Origin: a virus
Direction: 5' to 3' (one strand)
DNA: 32,178 bases
Virus record (IMG/VR): IMGVR_UViG_3300048625_000442
Coordinates: 1 to 32,178 of that record
Shown piece after piece: positions 23,849 through 30,175 of the stretch. Each line of letters opens with the position of its first letter. The stretch's first letter is position 1. Made by a program: the position numbers and the translations under genes. The notes below the pieces were generated by a model. It had not been told where the DNA came from. It saw only the letters and a list, made by a program, of their open reading frames with translations, and did no database searches.

Positions 23849-24433
23849 GCGTGTAGAGGGGTGCGCACCTGCGAACCCAAAGTGCGAACCCAAAAAAATC
23901 GTTTCAAACTAGCGATTTAGTGCGCAAAGCACCACCGCATACGTTTGTAGACGGGGAGGACCCAAGGCAGGGGGGGAGGGGGATCGGACCCCCGCGCTCG
24001 TCGCCAGCATATCCATAAACTGCCCCAAATCGCCTCGTCTTGTCGCGCCCAAAGTTCAACGTGTTTTGCCATGCAAACCACATCTCGGCCACAAGCCAGA
24101 GGGGGCGAACGCCATGCTATGCGGCGCGCTGATTTTGCTGGCCTGCAGCCAAACCAGACAAGGCATTGTTTCGATGTGGTAAATTCGCTTCTGCCGCTGC
24201 CACACAAGACCCGCGCAAATGCAGCCGCAACGGCGCAAGAAAAATACTAGATTGGGTCTTGGGAGCAGGCCGTAGATCGGAGCTGCAGCCCGAATATGAG
24301 GGCGTGATTTATGCTAAGGCTTTGTTATTAATTGAATAATAGCTTCATAAAATTGACTAAATTATCGCCTTGCGCCATTGTGAAGGGGCGGGAGGCGGCG
24401 CCCAAGGCGGCCCGCTCGCCAGGAGAAACGCCG
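23849..24433. other. Gene-poor interval between divergent operons
   Basis: About 585 bases between the divergently read minus-strand late operon and the plus-strand small genes. I see no convincing gene; the minus-strand open frames here lack ribosome sites and family marks. The part 24310-24360 is AT-rich with a TTATT-AATTG-AATAA dyad (24325-24339) and a TTGACT box (24353), a plausible plus-strand promoter zone. The segment 23970-24000 is a poly-G/C stretch (GGGGGTCCGATCCCCC on the minus strand) resembling a T-arm but without a matching acceptor. Confidence 0.5.
24321..24381 (+). promoter_or_regulatory. Possible AT-rich promoter and operator before the small plus-strand genes
   Basis: A run of AT-rich bases in an otherwise GC-rich region. 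It includes a TTATT/AATAA inverted repeat with a 5-base centre and a TTGACT hexamer at 24353-24358. The matching -10 would lie near 24376 (CATTGT) but is poor. Promoter role is a guess from composition and position. Confidence 0.35.
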
Positions 24434-24667
24434 ATGAAGTCCAAGCCCAGCCAATCCGCACCTGACATCGACGCCCTGAATGCGGGCATTGCACGCGATC
24501 ACTTCCCGCAGCTGCGCGAGCGCGGATTTGCGAGGCTGGAGGCAAAAAACAGTGATCACCTCGATTTCCTAGATACCCCGGTCTGGGCCATCCGCAACAC
24601 CCTCGAAGAGGCCTACACCTGCGGCTTTGCCGATGCAGAGCGCGCCCATGGGCATGCCAATTTTTAA
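24434..24667 (+). CDS. Small hypothetical phage protein
   Basis: A 77-residue protein, unknown family. The ATG at 24434 has AGGAGAA about 7 bases before it, and the earlier in-frame ATG (24332) was rejected for lacking one. The protein is charged and helical: MKSKPSQSAPDIDALNAGI, then FPQLRERGFARLEAKNSD and a C-terminal TLEEAYTCGFADAERAHGHA. No domain or catalytic motif is visible. It pairs with the next plus-strand gene and lies beside the lysogeny and replication region. Such small genes often act early on host or phage regulators. Confidence 0.68.
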   Translation: MKSKPSQSAPDIDALNAGIARDHFPQLRERGFARLEAKNSDHLDFLDTPVWAIRNTLEEAYTCGFADAERAHGHANF

Positions 24668-24790
24668 CTTTTCGCCTGATCGGAGCCCGCCCCGCCGATG
24701 TGCGGGGTTGCGCCAGTAGAAGGGCAGGCAGTGGGTCAGCCCAAGGGGCGCCGCGACACCGAAGCCCCCGCACACCAAGGGTTGACCGCC

Positions 24791-25102
24791 ATGAGCACCC
24801 GCAGCGCATTGTTCATCCAAACCGACGCTGGAGATTGGTTGCAGCATTATTGCCATTTTGATGGCTATCCCCGTCACATGATGGCCGCGCTAGCAAAGGC
24901 CGATCCGGATGCGATCCTGAAAGCCAAAGAGCTGCGTCAAATTCTTGAGACCGGCGAGGTTGAGGGGTTCCCGCATCCCCGGGCCCCCGAAGTCCACAAG
25001 GCACCAGAAATGCCAGCCTGGGCCGATCACGCCTATGTTCTCACCAGCACCGGTTGGGAACACGCGGCAACCAATACCGCGCTGCAAAACATTCTGCTCT
25101 AA
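24791..25102 (+). CDS. Small hypothetical phage protein
   Basis: A 103-residue protein, not recognised. It opens MSTRSALFIQTDAGDWLQHYCHFDGYP and continues RHMMAALAKADPDAILKAKELRQILETGEVE, a helical region, then a Pro/His-rich stretch. It ends TALQNILL. A weak AAGG-containing ribosome site precedes the ATG at 24791. Spacing from the previous gene (123 bases) suggests the same transcript. The N-terminal half looks like a compact alpha/beta unit, but I see no known motif. Confidence 0.68.
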   Translation: MSTRSALFIQTDAGDWLQHYCHFDGYPRHMMAALAKADPDAILKAKELRQILETGEVEGFPHPRAPEVHKAPEMPAWADHAYVLTSTGWEHAATNTALQNILL

Positions 25103-25547
25103 TATCCGCCCTTCCACCCATTCGAACTTGGCACAGTATCGCTGGCTTTGGTGCAAACGGCACGTGAGGTTACGATATTGCGCCCGCTGCAGGCGGCCAA
25201 AGTTGTCAGTCGCCGTGTTCGTTGTGTCTGGCAGCAGTTGGTAGAAAAGCGAACTTGCAAGGCTAGAAATTACTGCCGCCCGTTGGCATTGCTCACTTCC
25301 GCCGCGAGCGAGTGACTCTCGCAGGCCAACAAGAAAAGCACTAAAAAATCTCAAAAGTGATTTTCCTTGCGTCGATCTTTCTACAGGTCTGGAAAATAAT
25401 CCCGAAAAGCTCTCAGATGTAAGTGAGCTTAACTCAATGGCCGTCAAAAAAATTATCAAACATTGATATATATTATACTCGGCCTCCTTGAGAGATCTCA
25501 TGTGGTTGAGACATCCTTCGTCCAGGACATCAAAGGAGACTCACGCC
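25103..25547. other. Intergenic leader with promoter for the plus-strand cassette
   Basis: About 445 bases without a convincing gene. The opposing minus-strand open frame (25501 down to 24890) runs across and under the upstream coding gene and lacks a ribosome site. The last 100 bases are AT-rich and carry the promoter-like elements listed separately. Confidence 0.5.
25451..25479 (+). promoter_or_regulatory. Promoter-like region with dyad operator of the plus-strand cassette
   Basis: An AT-rich stretch holds TATACT (25474-25479) as a plausible -10, about 70 bases before the start codon at 25548. Overlapping its upstream part is a 15-base dyad TATCAA-ACA-TTGATA (25454-25468), a good size for an XRE-family dimer. 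The gene it would control encodes an XRE-type HTH protein, so autorepression is plausible. Confidence 0.5.
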
Positions 25548-26456
25548 ATGCGGACTGTGCATTCAGAAAGGCTTGTTGCCGAACTTGAGAAGAAGGGGTG
25601 GACACAGGAAAGGCTCGCCGAGGCTGTTGGGATAAGCCGCGAACAATGTGGCAAGCACCTTCGAAAGAAGGGCCGCTTCCTTATCAATGAGAATACTGCC
25701 TGCGGATATGAGAAGGCCTTTGGCCTCAGTCGCGAAGAATTGTCCAAACCTCCGAAAAAGGACAAGGATATGCCATCTGGCTGGAACCGCGTCGTAGTCA
25801 CGCTCTCAGACGAGGAACTGCTGATCCTCCGCATGACCGCGATGCGTTACGGAACGGACGCCAGCAACATCCTGCGGATGTCAACCACGCTCTTCATGAT
25901 CGTCGCTGAGCTTCAGTTGTCCGACAGGGCGAAACGTCTTGCCGAAGCCGAAGCCCAGATAAGCAGTTTCCCTGACGGGTTTGGCCACTTGGCAAATGTG
26001 ATTCACGGCAAGGGGCAAATTGACGATGCACTGTGTGCAGAAAAAAGCTCTATCACGGCCCGCGATCTCACTGGTGCCACTCTTAAGGACGACGAGTGGC
26101 ATGAAGGGTTCACAGGCAACACTGATCTGTTCGAGGCATTCCTCGAGCGGATGCTGAAAGAGCTTGCGCCAGATGTGTATGAGTATCAGCTTGGCTCCCC
26201 AGCTTGCGATCTGTTCCAAGATCAGATCGAGGAACTCACACAGGGCGATGACTTGGCGCGAATGGTCCTCCTCAAAAGTGACGTTCATCCACGGGAACTG
26301 GCAGCCATTCCACCCGAAGGACGCGTCGCTTTTCTGCATGGTCGGTGCTCTAAGTCCACCCGCACGGCGCATGAGGAACGCCAAGCTATTCTGGCAGGAT
26401 TTGACATCGATCTTGAGCTTAATAGCCAAACAAGGGAGGTGGAGGTCAATGCTTGA
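25548..26456 (+). CDS. XRE-type helix-turn-helix protein with C-terminal extension
   Basis: A 302-residue protein. Residues about 1-62 form a lambda-repressor-like HTH (ELEKKGWTQERLAEAVGISREQCGKHLRK). The rest has no recognised domain: a helical part at about 80-130 (LSDEELLILRMTAMRYG), a middle with FEAFLERMLKELAPDVYEYQLG, and a C-terminus rich in Glu/Asp ending TREVEVNA. ATG at 25548 has AAGGAGA eight bases upstream; an earlier ATG was rejected. It is the first of three overlapping genes and may repress the cassette. GC content is lower than the neighbouring structural genes by eye. Confidence 0.82.
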   Translation: MRTVHSERLVAELEKKGWTQERLAEAVGISREQCGKHLRKKGRFLINENTACGYEKAFGLSREELSKPPKKDKDMPSGWNRVVVTLSDEELLILRMTAMRYGTDASNILRMSTTLFMIVAELQLSDRAKRLAEAEAQISSFPDGFGHLANVIHGKGQIDDALCAEKSSITARDLTGATLKDDEWHEGFTGNTDLFEAFLERMLKELAPDVYEYQLGSPACDLFQDQIEELTQGDDLARMVLLKSDVHPRELAAIPPEGRVAFLHGRCSKSTRTAHEERQAILAGFDIDLELNSQTREVEVNA

Positions 26457-26745
26457 CATTCGTATGACGGATCACGCCGAGATGCGGAAACAGCAGCGAG
26501 GCTTTCGCAATGTCGACATGGACCTACTGTTAAGTCTGAGCGAACCTTGCGGTCGTGACGGTTACAGGGTTTCACGCCAATCTGCACAAAGTGAAATAGC
26601 GCGGCTAAAGGCGCAAATTCAGCAGATCGAACGACTGGCAGGAAGCATCGCAGTTGTCTGCGAAGGCTCGGTAGTCACCGTCCACCACGGAGAAAATGCC
26701 AAGTCAAATCGCAGCCGCAATGGAGGGAAGCGTCATGGACACTGA
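26449..26745 (+). CDS. DUF4258-like small protein (possible toxin component)
   Basis: A 98-residue protein resembling the DUF4258/BrnT-like group of RNase-type toxins: MTDHAEMRKQQRGF (residues about 6-19), then LLLSLSEP, and a core strand that ends VVCEGSVVTVHHGE. The pattern HAxxRxxQRG followed by a V-x-V-x-H end is the family signature. The end (KSNRSRNGGKRHG) is basic. It starts inside the end of the HTH gene (8-base overlap), with GGAGGTGGAGG upstream of the ATG. If it is a toxin, the HTH protein or the next gene would be its antitoxin. Confidence 0.68.
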   Translation: MLDIRMTDHAEMRKQQRGFRNVDMDLLLSLSEPCGRDGYRVSRQSAQSEIARLKAQIQQIERLAGSIAVVCEGSVVTVHHGENAKSNRSRNGGKRHGH

Positions 26746-27295
26746 AAAGAACACCGTTTTTGTATCCGTCGAACTGCCGCTTCCGTTCATACACGGTCTG
26801 CTCGCGCTTGCGCACCTCATGGACAACACCGTAGCAAGCGCACTGCATGCGGCCATCGAAGCGCACAAGAGGGTTGGCAGTATTCCAGAGCCCAAGCCGC
26901 CTTTGACTGCAGACTCAAAAGGATCCAGTCATGCTCCTCACGAAGCCAATCTACAGGCGGAGATCCTTGGTCAGCAAGTTCAGGGCGTTACGCTAGCGGA
27001 CTTATTCGCCCGGTGCGTTGATGCGATACATGACCTTGATCCTTCTGCCATCGTGAGACTTTCGGAGCGGAAGACCCATGCCCGGCGGTATGTGGCACGT
27101 CGACCTGGCGACATTCACCTGAAGAGTCCACATCTCGAAACCATTGAGACAAGGTCAGGTTGGTGGATCAGCGCCAACGTCAGCGAGCAGCAAGTCACGA
27201 CAGCCATGCGCCTTCTGGCAGAAGCCTCGCACCTGACGTTTGGAAAAGACTTTCTATTTCCGCTTCCTGCGTCACGTTGCGCTGCACTCAAATGA
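26735..27295 (+). CDS. Hypothetical protein with possible SeqA-like C-terminal region
   Basis: A 186-residue protein overlapping the previous gene by 11 bases. The N-terminal part has a helical, hydrophobic stretch (LPLPFIHGLLALAHLMDNTVASALHAA). The C-terminal half has LADLFARCVDAIHDLDPSAI, then KTHARRYVARRP and WWISANVS. The order of an R-x-R/Y-A patch then a W-aromatic-V/I-x-x-N patch is reminiscent of the SeqA DNA-binding domain. SeqA binds hemimethylated GATC, but the match is distant and eye-based. GGAGGG stands about 10 bases before the ATG at 26735. It closes the three-gene cassette. Confidence 0.62.
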   Translation: MDTEKNTVFVSVELPLPFIHGLLALAHLMDNTVASALHAAIEAHKRVGSIPEPKPPLTADSKGSSHAPHEANLQAEILGQQVQGVTLADLFARCVDAIHDLDPSAIVRLSERKTHARRYVARRPGDIHLKSPHLETIETRSGWWISANVSEQQVTTAMRLLAEASHLTFGKDFLFPLPASRCAALK

Positions 27296-27361
27296 CCGAT
27301 TCTGTTAACCCAACCCAACTGGCCGACCGGACGCATTGGGTTGTTTACGCCGCTGATGCAG

Positions 27362-27390
27362 ACGCAAGCCAGAATCTGCCTGGCTTGCGT
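27362..27390. terminator. Perfect 11-bp inverted repeat between convergent genes
   Basis: ACGCAAGCCAG and CTGGCTTGCGT are separated by 7 bases, giving an 11-bp perfect stem. It lies between the end of the plus-strand cassette (27295) and the end of the minus-strand operon (27403), so it could terminate both. There is no strong T-tract on either side. Confidence 0.55.
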
Positions 27391-27402
27391 TATGCGAAAA
27401 TT

Positions 27403-27870
27403 CTAACCGCCAGTGCCGGGGGGCGTTGCAACTTTGCGCTTGCGCCAATCGGCCGCCAATCGACGCTCAATGGTGATCAAGGCCGCCACCCAGCGCCGCC
27501 AGGCCTGCGAGCGCCCCAAGCCGACTGTGCGGCAGACATGGCGCCAGCGATGGTTCTCAGCCCGCATCCAGACTATGCGCCGATCGATGGCGGTGCGATC
27601 TGGGTCGTCGGCATAAACGATCAGCCGTAGCCAATCGATCGCATCCTCCATGCGCTGGATTTCCCTTGCGTTGGGAATGACCTTCATCTGGGCCTCGTGA
27701 TAGCCATAGGCGTGCTTCACGTCGCGGATGTATTCAGGCCAGCTTGCGCCATACCCACGGGCACCAGACCCGGCTGGATTGGGAAGACGGCGCAGCGTGA
27801 GGGCGGCCTCTTCTAACCGATCTTCGATTTCTGCCCGGGTGAGGGCGATGGGGCAGGCGTCTCGGGACAT
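27403..27870 (-). CDS. DUF6362-like phage protein
   Basis: A 155-residue protein of the DUF6362 type. A WPEYIRDVKHAYGY patch and MEDAIDWLRLIVY are followed by IVWMRAENHRWRHVCRTVGLGRSQAWRRW. The last part is an HTH of the sigma-factor type. Members are found near the end of early operons in Rhodobacterales prophages. A role as late-gene activator or antiterminator is possible by analogy with lambda Q, but unproven. ATG at 27870 begins 24 bases after the replication gene ends. Confidence 0.83.
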   Translation of the reverse strand: MSRDACPIALTRAEIEDRLEEAALTLRRLPNPAGSGARGYGASWPEYIRDVKHAYGYHEAQMKVIPNAREIQRMEDAIDWLRLIVYADDPDRTAIDRRIVWMRAENHRWRHVCRTVGLGRSQAWRRWVAALITIERRLAADWRKRKVATPPGTGG

Positions 27871-27894
27871 GGTCGGTGTCGCTTCTGTTTTGGG

Positions 27895-28617
27895 TCAAAT
27901 GGAAATGTCGGCTTTGCGGCAGTCCTCGATCGTCACCAGGCCTGCGCTTATGCATTGCCGGGCTCGATGGGACGAGATCATCTGGCAAAAATAAGGCTTG
28001 CCGGTTTTGATCTTCATCGCCGTGCCCGATAGCGCCTCAAGCTCCGTTGGTGCGGATTTTGGGACAGGCGGATCGTCTTGTGTTTTTGCTGCTTCCCGTT
28101 CGGATTTCGATCGCCGCCGTTTGGGGGTAAGGGGGTAAGGTTCTTTTGATGGTTCAAGTGAAGGTTCAAGGGGGGCACGTGGTGCCGGGTCCCCCGGCAC
28201 AGCATGCCGGGCCCCCCGGCACGTGGTGCCGGTAGTGACACCCGGCACCACGTGCCGGTTGATAGATTTTGCCGTCCCTTTGACCCCTACATCTTGTGGT
28301 CCAATGATGGGGTGATCGCCGACTTCCGTGGGCTGACGGCGGCCCTCAAAACCGGCCAGAAGGAAGGCATTTGACCGCCGTGAGCCGTTGACGCGCCGGC
28401 GTTCAATGCGCTGAATGAGGCCCATGGCCTCCAGCGCGCGGGTGCAGTCGCGCAGCTTGCGCTCGCTGCAGCGCAGATCCGCCACCAGGGTCTTTGAAGA
28501 GGGCCAGCAGACGCCATAATCGTCGGCATAATTCGCTAAGGTGACCAGAACGAACCGCATAATTGGGTCATCGACGTCCTCCAGGGAATAGGCCCATGTG
28601 ATCGCCTGCACGCTCAT
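27895..28617 (-). CDS. Helix-turn-helix replication initiator-like protein
   Basis: A 240-residue protein. Residues about 1-95 form a winged HTH of the replication-protein (HTH_36-like) type: MSVQAITWAYSLEDVDDP, ADDYGVCWPSSKTLVADLRCSERKLRDCTR, then a wing IERRRVNGSRRSNAFLL. The middle (about 115-165) is encoded over the repeat array described separately and is low complexity. The C-terminus is basic and Lys/Arg-rich (LTPKRRRSKSEREAAK), then helical. In lambda, protein O binds iterons within its own gene to start replication, and this gene has the same layout. The ATG overlaps the nuclease stop as ATGA. Confidence 0.82.
   Translation of the reverse strand: MSVQAITWAYSLEDVDDPIMRFVLVTLANYADDYGVCWPSSKTLVADLRCSERKLRDCTRALEAMGLIQRIERRRVNGSRRSNAFLLAGFEGRRQPTEVGDHPIIGPQDVGVKGTAKSINRHVVPGVTTGTTCRGARHAVPGDPAPRAPLEPSLEPSKEPYPLTPKRRRSKSEREAAKTQDDPPVPKSAPTELEALSGTAMKIKTGKPYFCQMISSHRARQCISAGLVTIEDCRKADISI
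28123..28170. repeat. Two short tandem repeat sets next to the iterons
   Basis: GGGGGTAA occurs twice with an 8-base period (28123, 28131). GGTTC occurs three times with a 12-base period (28139, 28151, 28163), the last two as GGTTCAAG. They flank the iteron array directly. The 12-base set is in phase with the codons (LEPSLEPSKEP), so it may instead be a protein repeat. Confidence 0.6.
28174..28256. repeat. Iteron-like array: four dyad units, 22-22-26 bp spacing
   Basis: The 13-base dyad GGCAC-n3-GTGCC occurs at 28174, 28196 (one arm degenerate: ATGCC), 28218 and 28244 (centre CAC in the last). Periods are 22, 22 and 26 bases. Flanking C and G runs extend each unit. Since 22 is not a multiple of three, the units fall in different reading frames of the surrounding gene, so selection must act on the DNA. 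This is the signature of initiator-binding iterons (origin). Confidence 0.72.
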
Positions 28618-29018
28618 GTCAGCTTCGCCGCTTTGAACCGGAATCCGAAGGCGCCCAGCGCGTCTAGGACCTCGTCAATGCTGCGCACCATCGCCCAAGC
28701 GAAGCCTTGGGCTTGCACAAGGTCGCGGAACCGCTCCTGCGCTTGGCTGAGCCGTCCCGCCTTGCTCTTCAGTTCCAAGAACAAAACCCGACCTTCAGAC
28801 AGAACGATCAAATCAGAAAACCCCGGGCAAACGCCCATGCCGGATAAGATCGCTTGTCGCGCCCGCCCGCTTTGACCGCCAAGGCCGATTTCATTCGCAC
28901 TGTGATGCACAATCGCACCGGCGGGCAAGACCAGTCGTAAGAACGCAACAATGAGCCGTTGCAGATCGGCCTCTGGTGTCTTGCGGCGCGGGCTTTGAAC
29001 TGCTGGGCGGCTATGCAT
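28614..29018 (-). CDS. VRR-NUC domain nuclease
   Basis: A 134-residue protein of the VRR-NUC (PD-(D/E)XK) superfamily. Motifs include PGFSDLIVLSEGRVLFLELKSKAGRLSQAQ at about residues 63-92. The Asp in FSD and the E-x-K (LELK) form the catalytic core, and the Gln in SQAQ is usual for this family. Eukaryotic FAN1 and phage members are structure-specific nucleases in recombination or replication. The gene is coupled to the replication gene (ATGA) and follows the unknown gene at 29011. Confidence 0.88.
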   Translation of the reverse strand: MHSRPAVQSPRRKTPEADLQRLIVAFLRLVLPAGAIVHHSANEIGLGGQSGRARQAILSGMGVCPGFSDLIVLSEGRVLFLELKSKAGRLSQAQERFRDLVQAQGFAWAMVRSIDEVLDALGAFGFRFKAAKLT

Positions 29019-29436
29019 GGACCGGCACCTTGATGGCGCGGCCGATGGCGTCGATCACCGTGCGCGGTGTGGCATCAGAAAGCGCTCCCGCATCCCACTC
29101 CCGCGTGACCCGTTGGCCGCCCGGAAAATCCAGCTGCACGCGCAGCGCGGGCACTTGGCGCCGTGGGATGTCGTCGCTGATCCAAGACATCGCAAACCAA
29201 GGCTGACCGCGATAGCGCGTGGCCTGGTCAGTGAAATCGCCGTCGGGGCCATCAATATCCAAAAACCGCAGCATCACGGTCTCGTCCGCGTCATCCGCGG
29301 CCCAGACCTGCGCAAGCCACCACTGGTCGCGCCCAGCGATCGTTGCGCGCAAGAGCCCGAAGGCCTCACCAGTGTCATTGGGATTGAAGGGCACAAGGTA
29401 GCTGCCTGTGAGCGTCTTCATGTGGCGGCCACTCAT
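29011..29436 (-). CDS. Hypothetical phage protein
   Basis: A 141-residue protein without recognised family. It reads MSGRHMKTLTGSYLVPFN, then WWLAQVWAADDADETVMLRFLD and IDGPDGDF, a beta-rich, acidic protein with several Trp. It ends TVIDAIGRAIKVPVHA. The start at 29436 overlaps the previous stop as ATGA; an internal ATG at 29421 is possible. It overlaps the nuclease gene by 8 bases. Position between an HTH gene and a nuclease suggests a DNA metabolism accessory, but nothing in the sequence proves it. Confidence 0.68.
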   Translation of the reverse strand: MSGRHMKTLTGSYLVPFNPNDTGEAFGLLRATIAGRDQWWLAQVWAADDADETVMLRFLDIDGPDGDFTDQATRYRGQPWFAMSWISDDIPRRQVPALRVQLDFPGGQRVTREWDAGALSDATPRTVIDAIGRAIKVPVHA

Positions 29437-29735
29437 GCCGGCGTGAACAGCAAAAACAGGAACAGCAGCCCAAACAGCGCCAAGACCCCGAATACATCGG
29501 CCAAAAGGGCAAGGCGGTGCTGGATGGGCTGCCGGTCGCCGTGGCACTGGATCGAGCCGTCCAAGAGCGCCGCCCGCAGTGCGCGGGCGCGAATCTGGTC
29601 TGCCCTGCTGCCGTAGAGTTCCAGGACATTGCAAGCGTCAAGCACTTGGGGCGCGTCATGGCCGCCGGTATCGGCGACCACGAGCCGTGCTTGGGACAGG
29701 CTGCGGCGGGGCAGGGGAGTGATGGCCCCGCTCAT
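29433..29735 (-). CDS. Small hypothetical protein with C-terminal membrane segment
   Basis: A 100-residue protein of unknown function. It begins MSGAITPLPRRSLSQARLVVADTGGHD, then a short helical soluble part (RADQIRARALRAALLDG). Residues about 75-97 are very hydrophobic (ALLADVFGVLALFGLLFLFL), one transmembrane helix at the end of the chain, so a tail-anchored inner-membrane protein is expected. The ATG overlaps the HTH gene stop. Members of early operons with such anchors can be superinfection-exclusion or lysis-related, but no known family is recognised. Confidence 0.65.
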   Translation of the reverse strand: MSGAITPLPRRSLSQARLVVADTGGHDAPQVLDACNVLELYGSRADQIRARALRAALLDGSIQCHGDRQPIQHRLALLADVFGVLALFGLLFLFLLFTPA

Positions 29736-29953
29736 TTGCGCCCCCGCACATTTGGGCGTTCCTGCGATACCAGCCAGGTCTGCACCGCCTCACGGCGATA
29801 ATAGACCCGTCGACCCAAGCGCACGCAGGGTGGCCCTAAGCGCCTGACCTCCCAGCGCGCCAATGTGTCGACAGACACCAGCAGCTCTGCCGCCAAGTCG
29901 TCGCGGCTCATCCAGTCATCCAGAACGCTCGATTTTACGGAACCATCCGCCAT
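29732..29953 (-). CDS. AlpA/excisionase-like helix-turn-helix protein
   Basis: A 73-residue HTH protein. It contains WMSRDDLAAELLVSVDTLARWEVRRLGPPCVRLGRRVYYRREAVQTWL, a MerR-like helix-turn-helix plus wing of the HTH_17/AlpA type. Excisionases and AlpA-like transcriptional regulators share it. It is the first gene of the minus-strand early operon, and the integrase lies about 840 bases away. It may direct excision and activate the operon. ATG at 29953 has GGGAGAG upstream; a TTG just before is also possible. Confidence 0.82.
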   Translation of the reverse strand: MADGSVKSSVLDDWMSRDDLAAELLVSVDTLARWEVRRLGPPCVRLGRRVYYRREAVQTWLVSQERPNVRGRK

Positions 29954-30030
29954 CAAGGTCTCTCCCTGCAGCCCCGGTACGGGGCAGTTTCAAACAGGAT
30001 GGAGAACAGCACGGCCCCCCTTGCGGCGCA

Positions 30031-30043
30031 GAGGCGCGGAGAG
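30031..30043. repeat. Direct repeat copy 1 (GAGGCGCGGAGAG)
   Basis: The 13-base sequence GAGGCGCGGAGAG occurs here and at 32130-32142. A second weaker copy of the GCGGAGAG motif follows each after about 10 bases (GCGTGGAAAG here; GCGGATAG there). The pair flanks the integrase and the 198-residue gene. This could be an arm-type site of Int or Xis. Confidence 0.45.
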
Positions 30044-30109
30044 GCGTGGAAAGTTTTGGATATATTTAGCAGGTTTAACGCCCGTCTCCCTTGCGCGCCA
30101 ACTCAGCCT

Positions 30110-30148
30110 TGGCGCCGTAAGAACGACATTTCGGCCTCGTGGCGCCGT
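30110..30148. repeat. Operator-like direct repeat TGGCGCCGT
   Basis: TGGCGCCGT is found at 30110-30118 and again at 30140-30148, exactly 30 bases apart (about three helical turns). Each contains the palindrome GGCGCC. The pair lies 30-65 bases upstream of the plus-strand gene at 30176 and beside the minus-strand early operon, so a DNA-binding protein on one face of the helix is plausible. Confidence 0.5.
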
Positions 30149-30175
30149 TTCACAAATCCAAAATAGGAGACGAAA

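Noticed and set aside
23960-24080. Possible tRNA on the minus strand (GGGGGTCCGATCCCCC resembles a T-arm)
   Set aside because: No matching acceptor stem, anticodon arm or CCA-like end could be built.
24890-25501. 203-residue minus-strand open frame across a plus-strand gene and the intergenic region
   Set aside because: No ribosome site or family mark, and it covers a coding plus-strand gene and its promoter.
28174-28256. GC-rich dyads as a rho-independent terminator
   Set aside because: Four regularly spaced units without a T-tract, inside an open gene, fit iterons better than termination.
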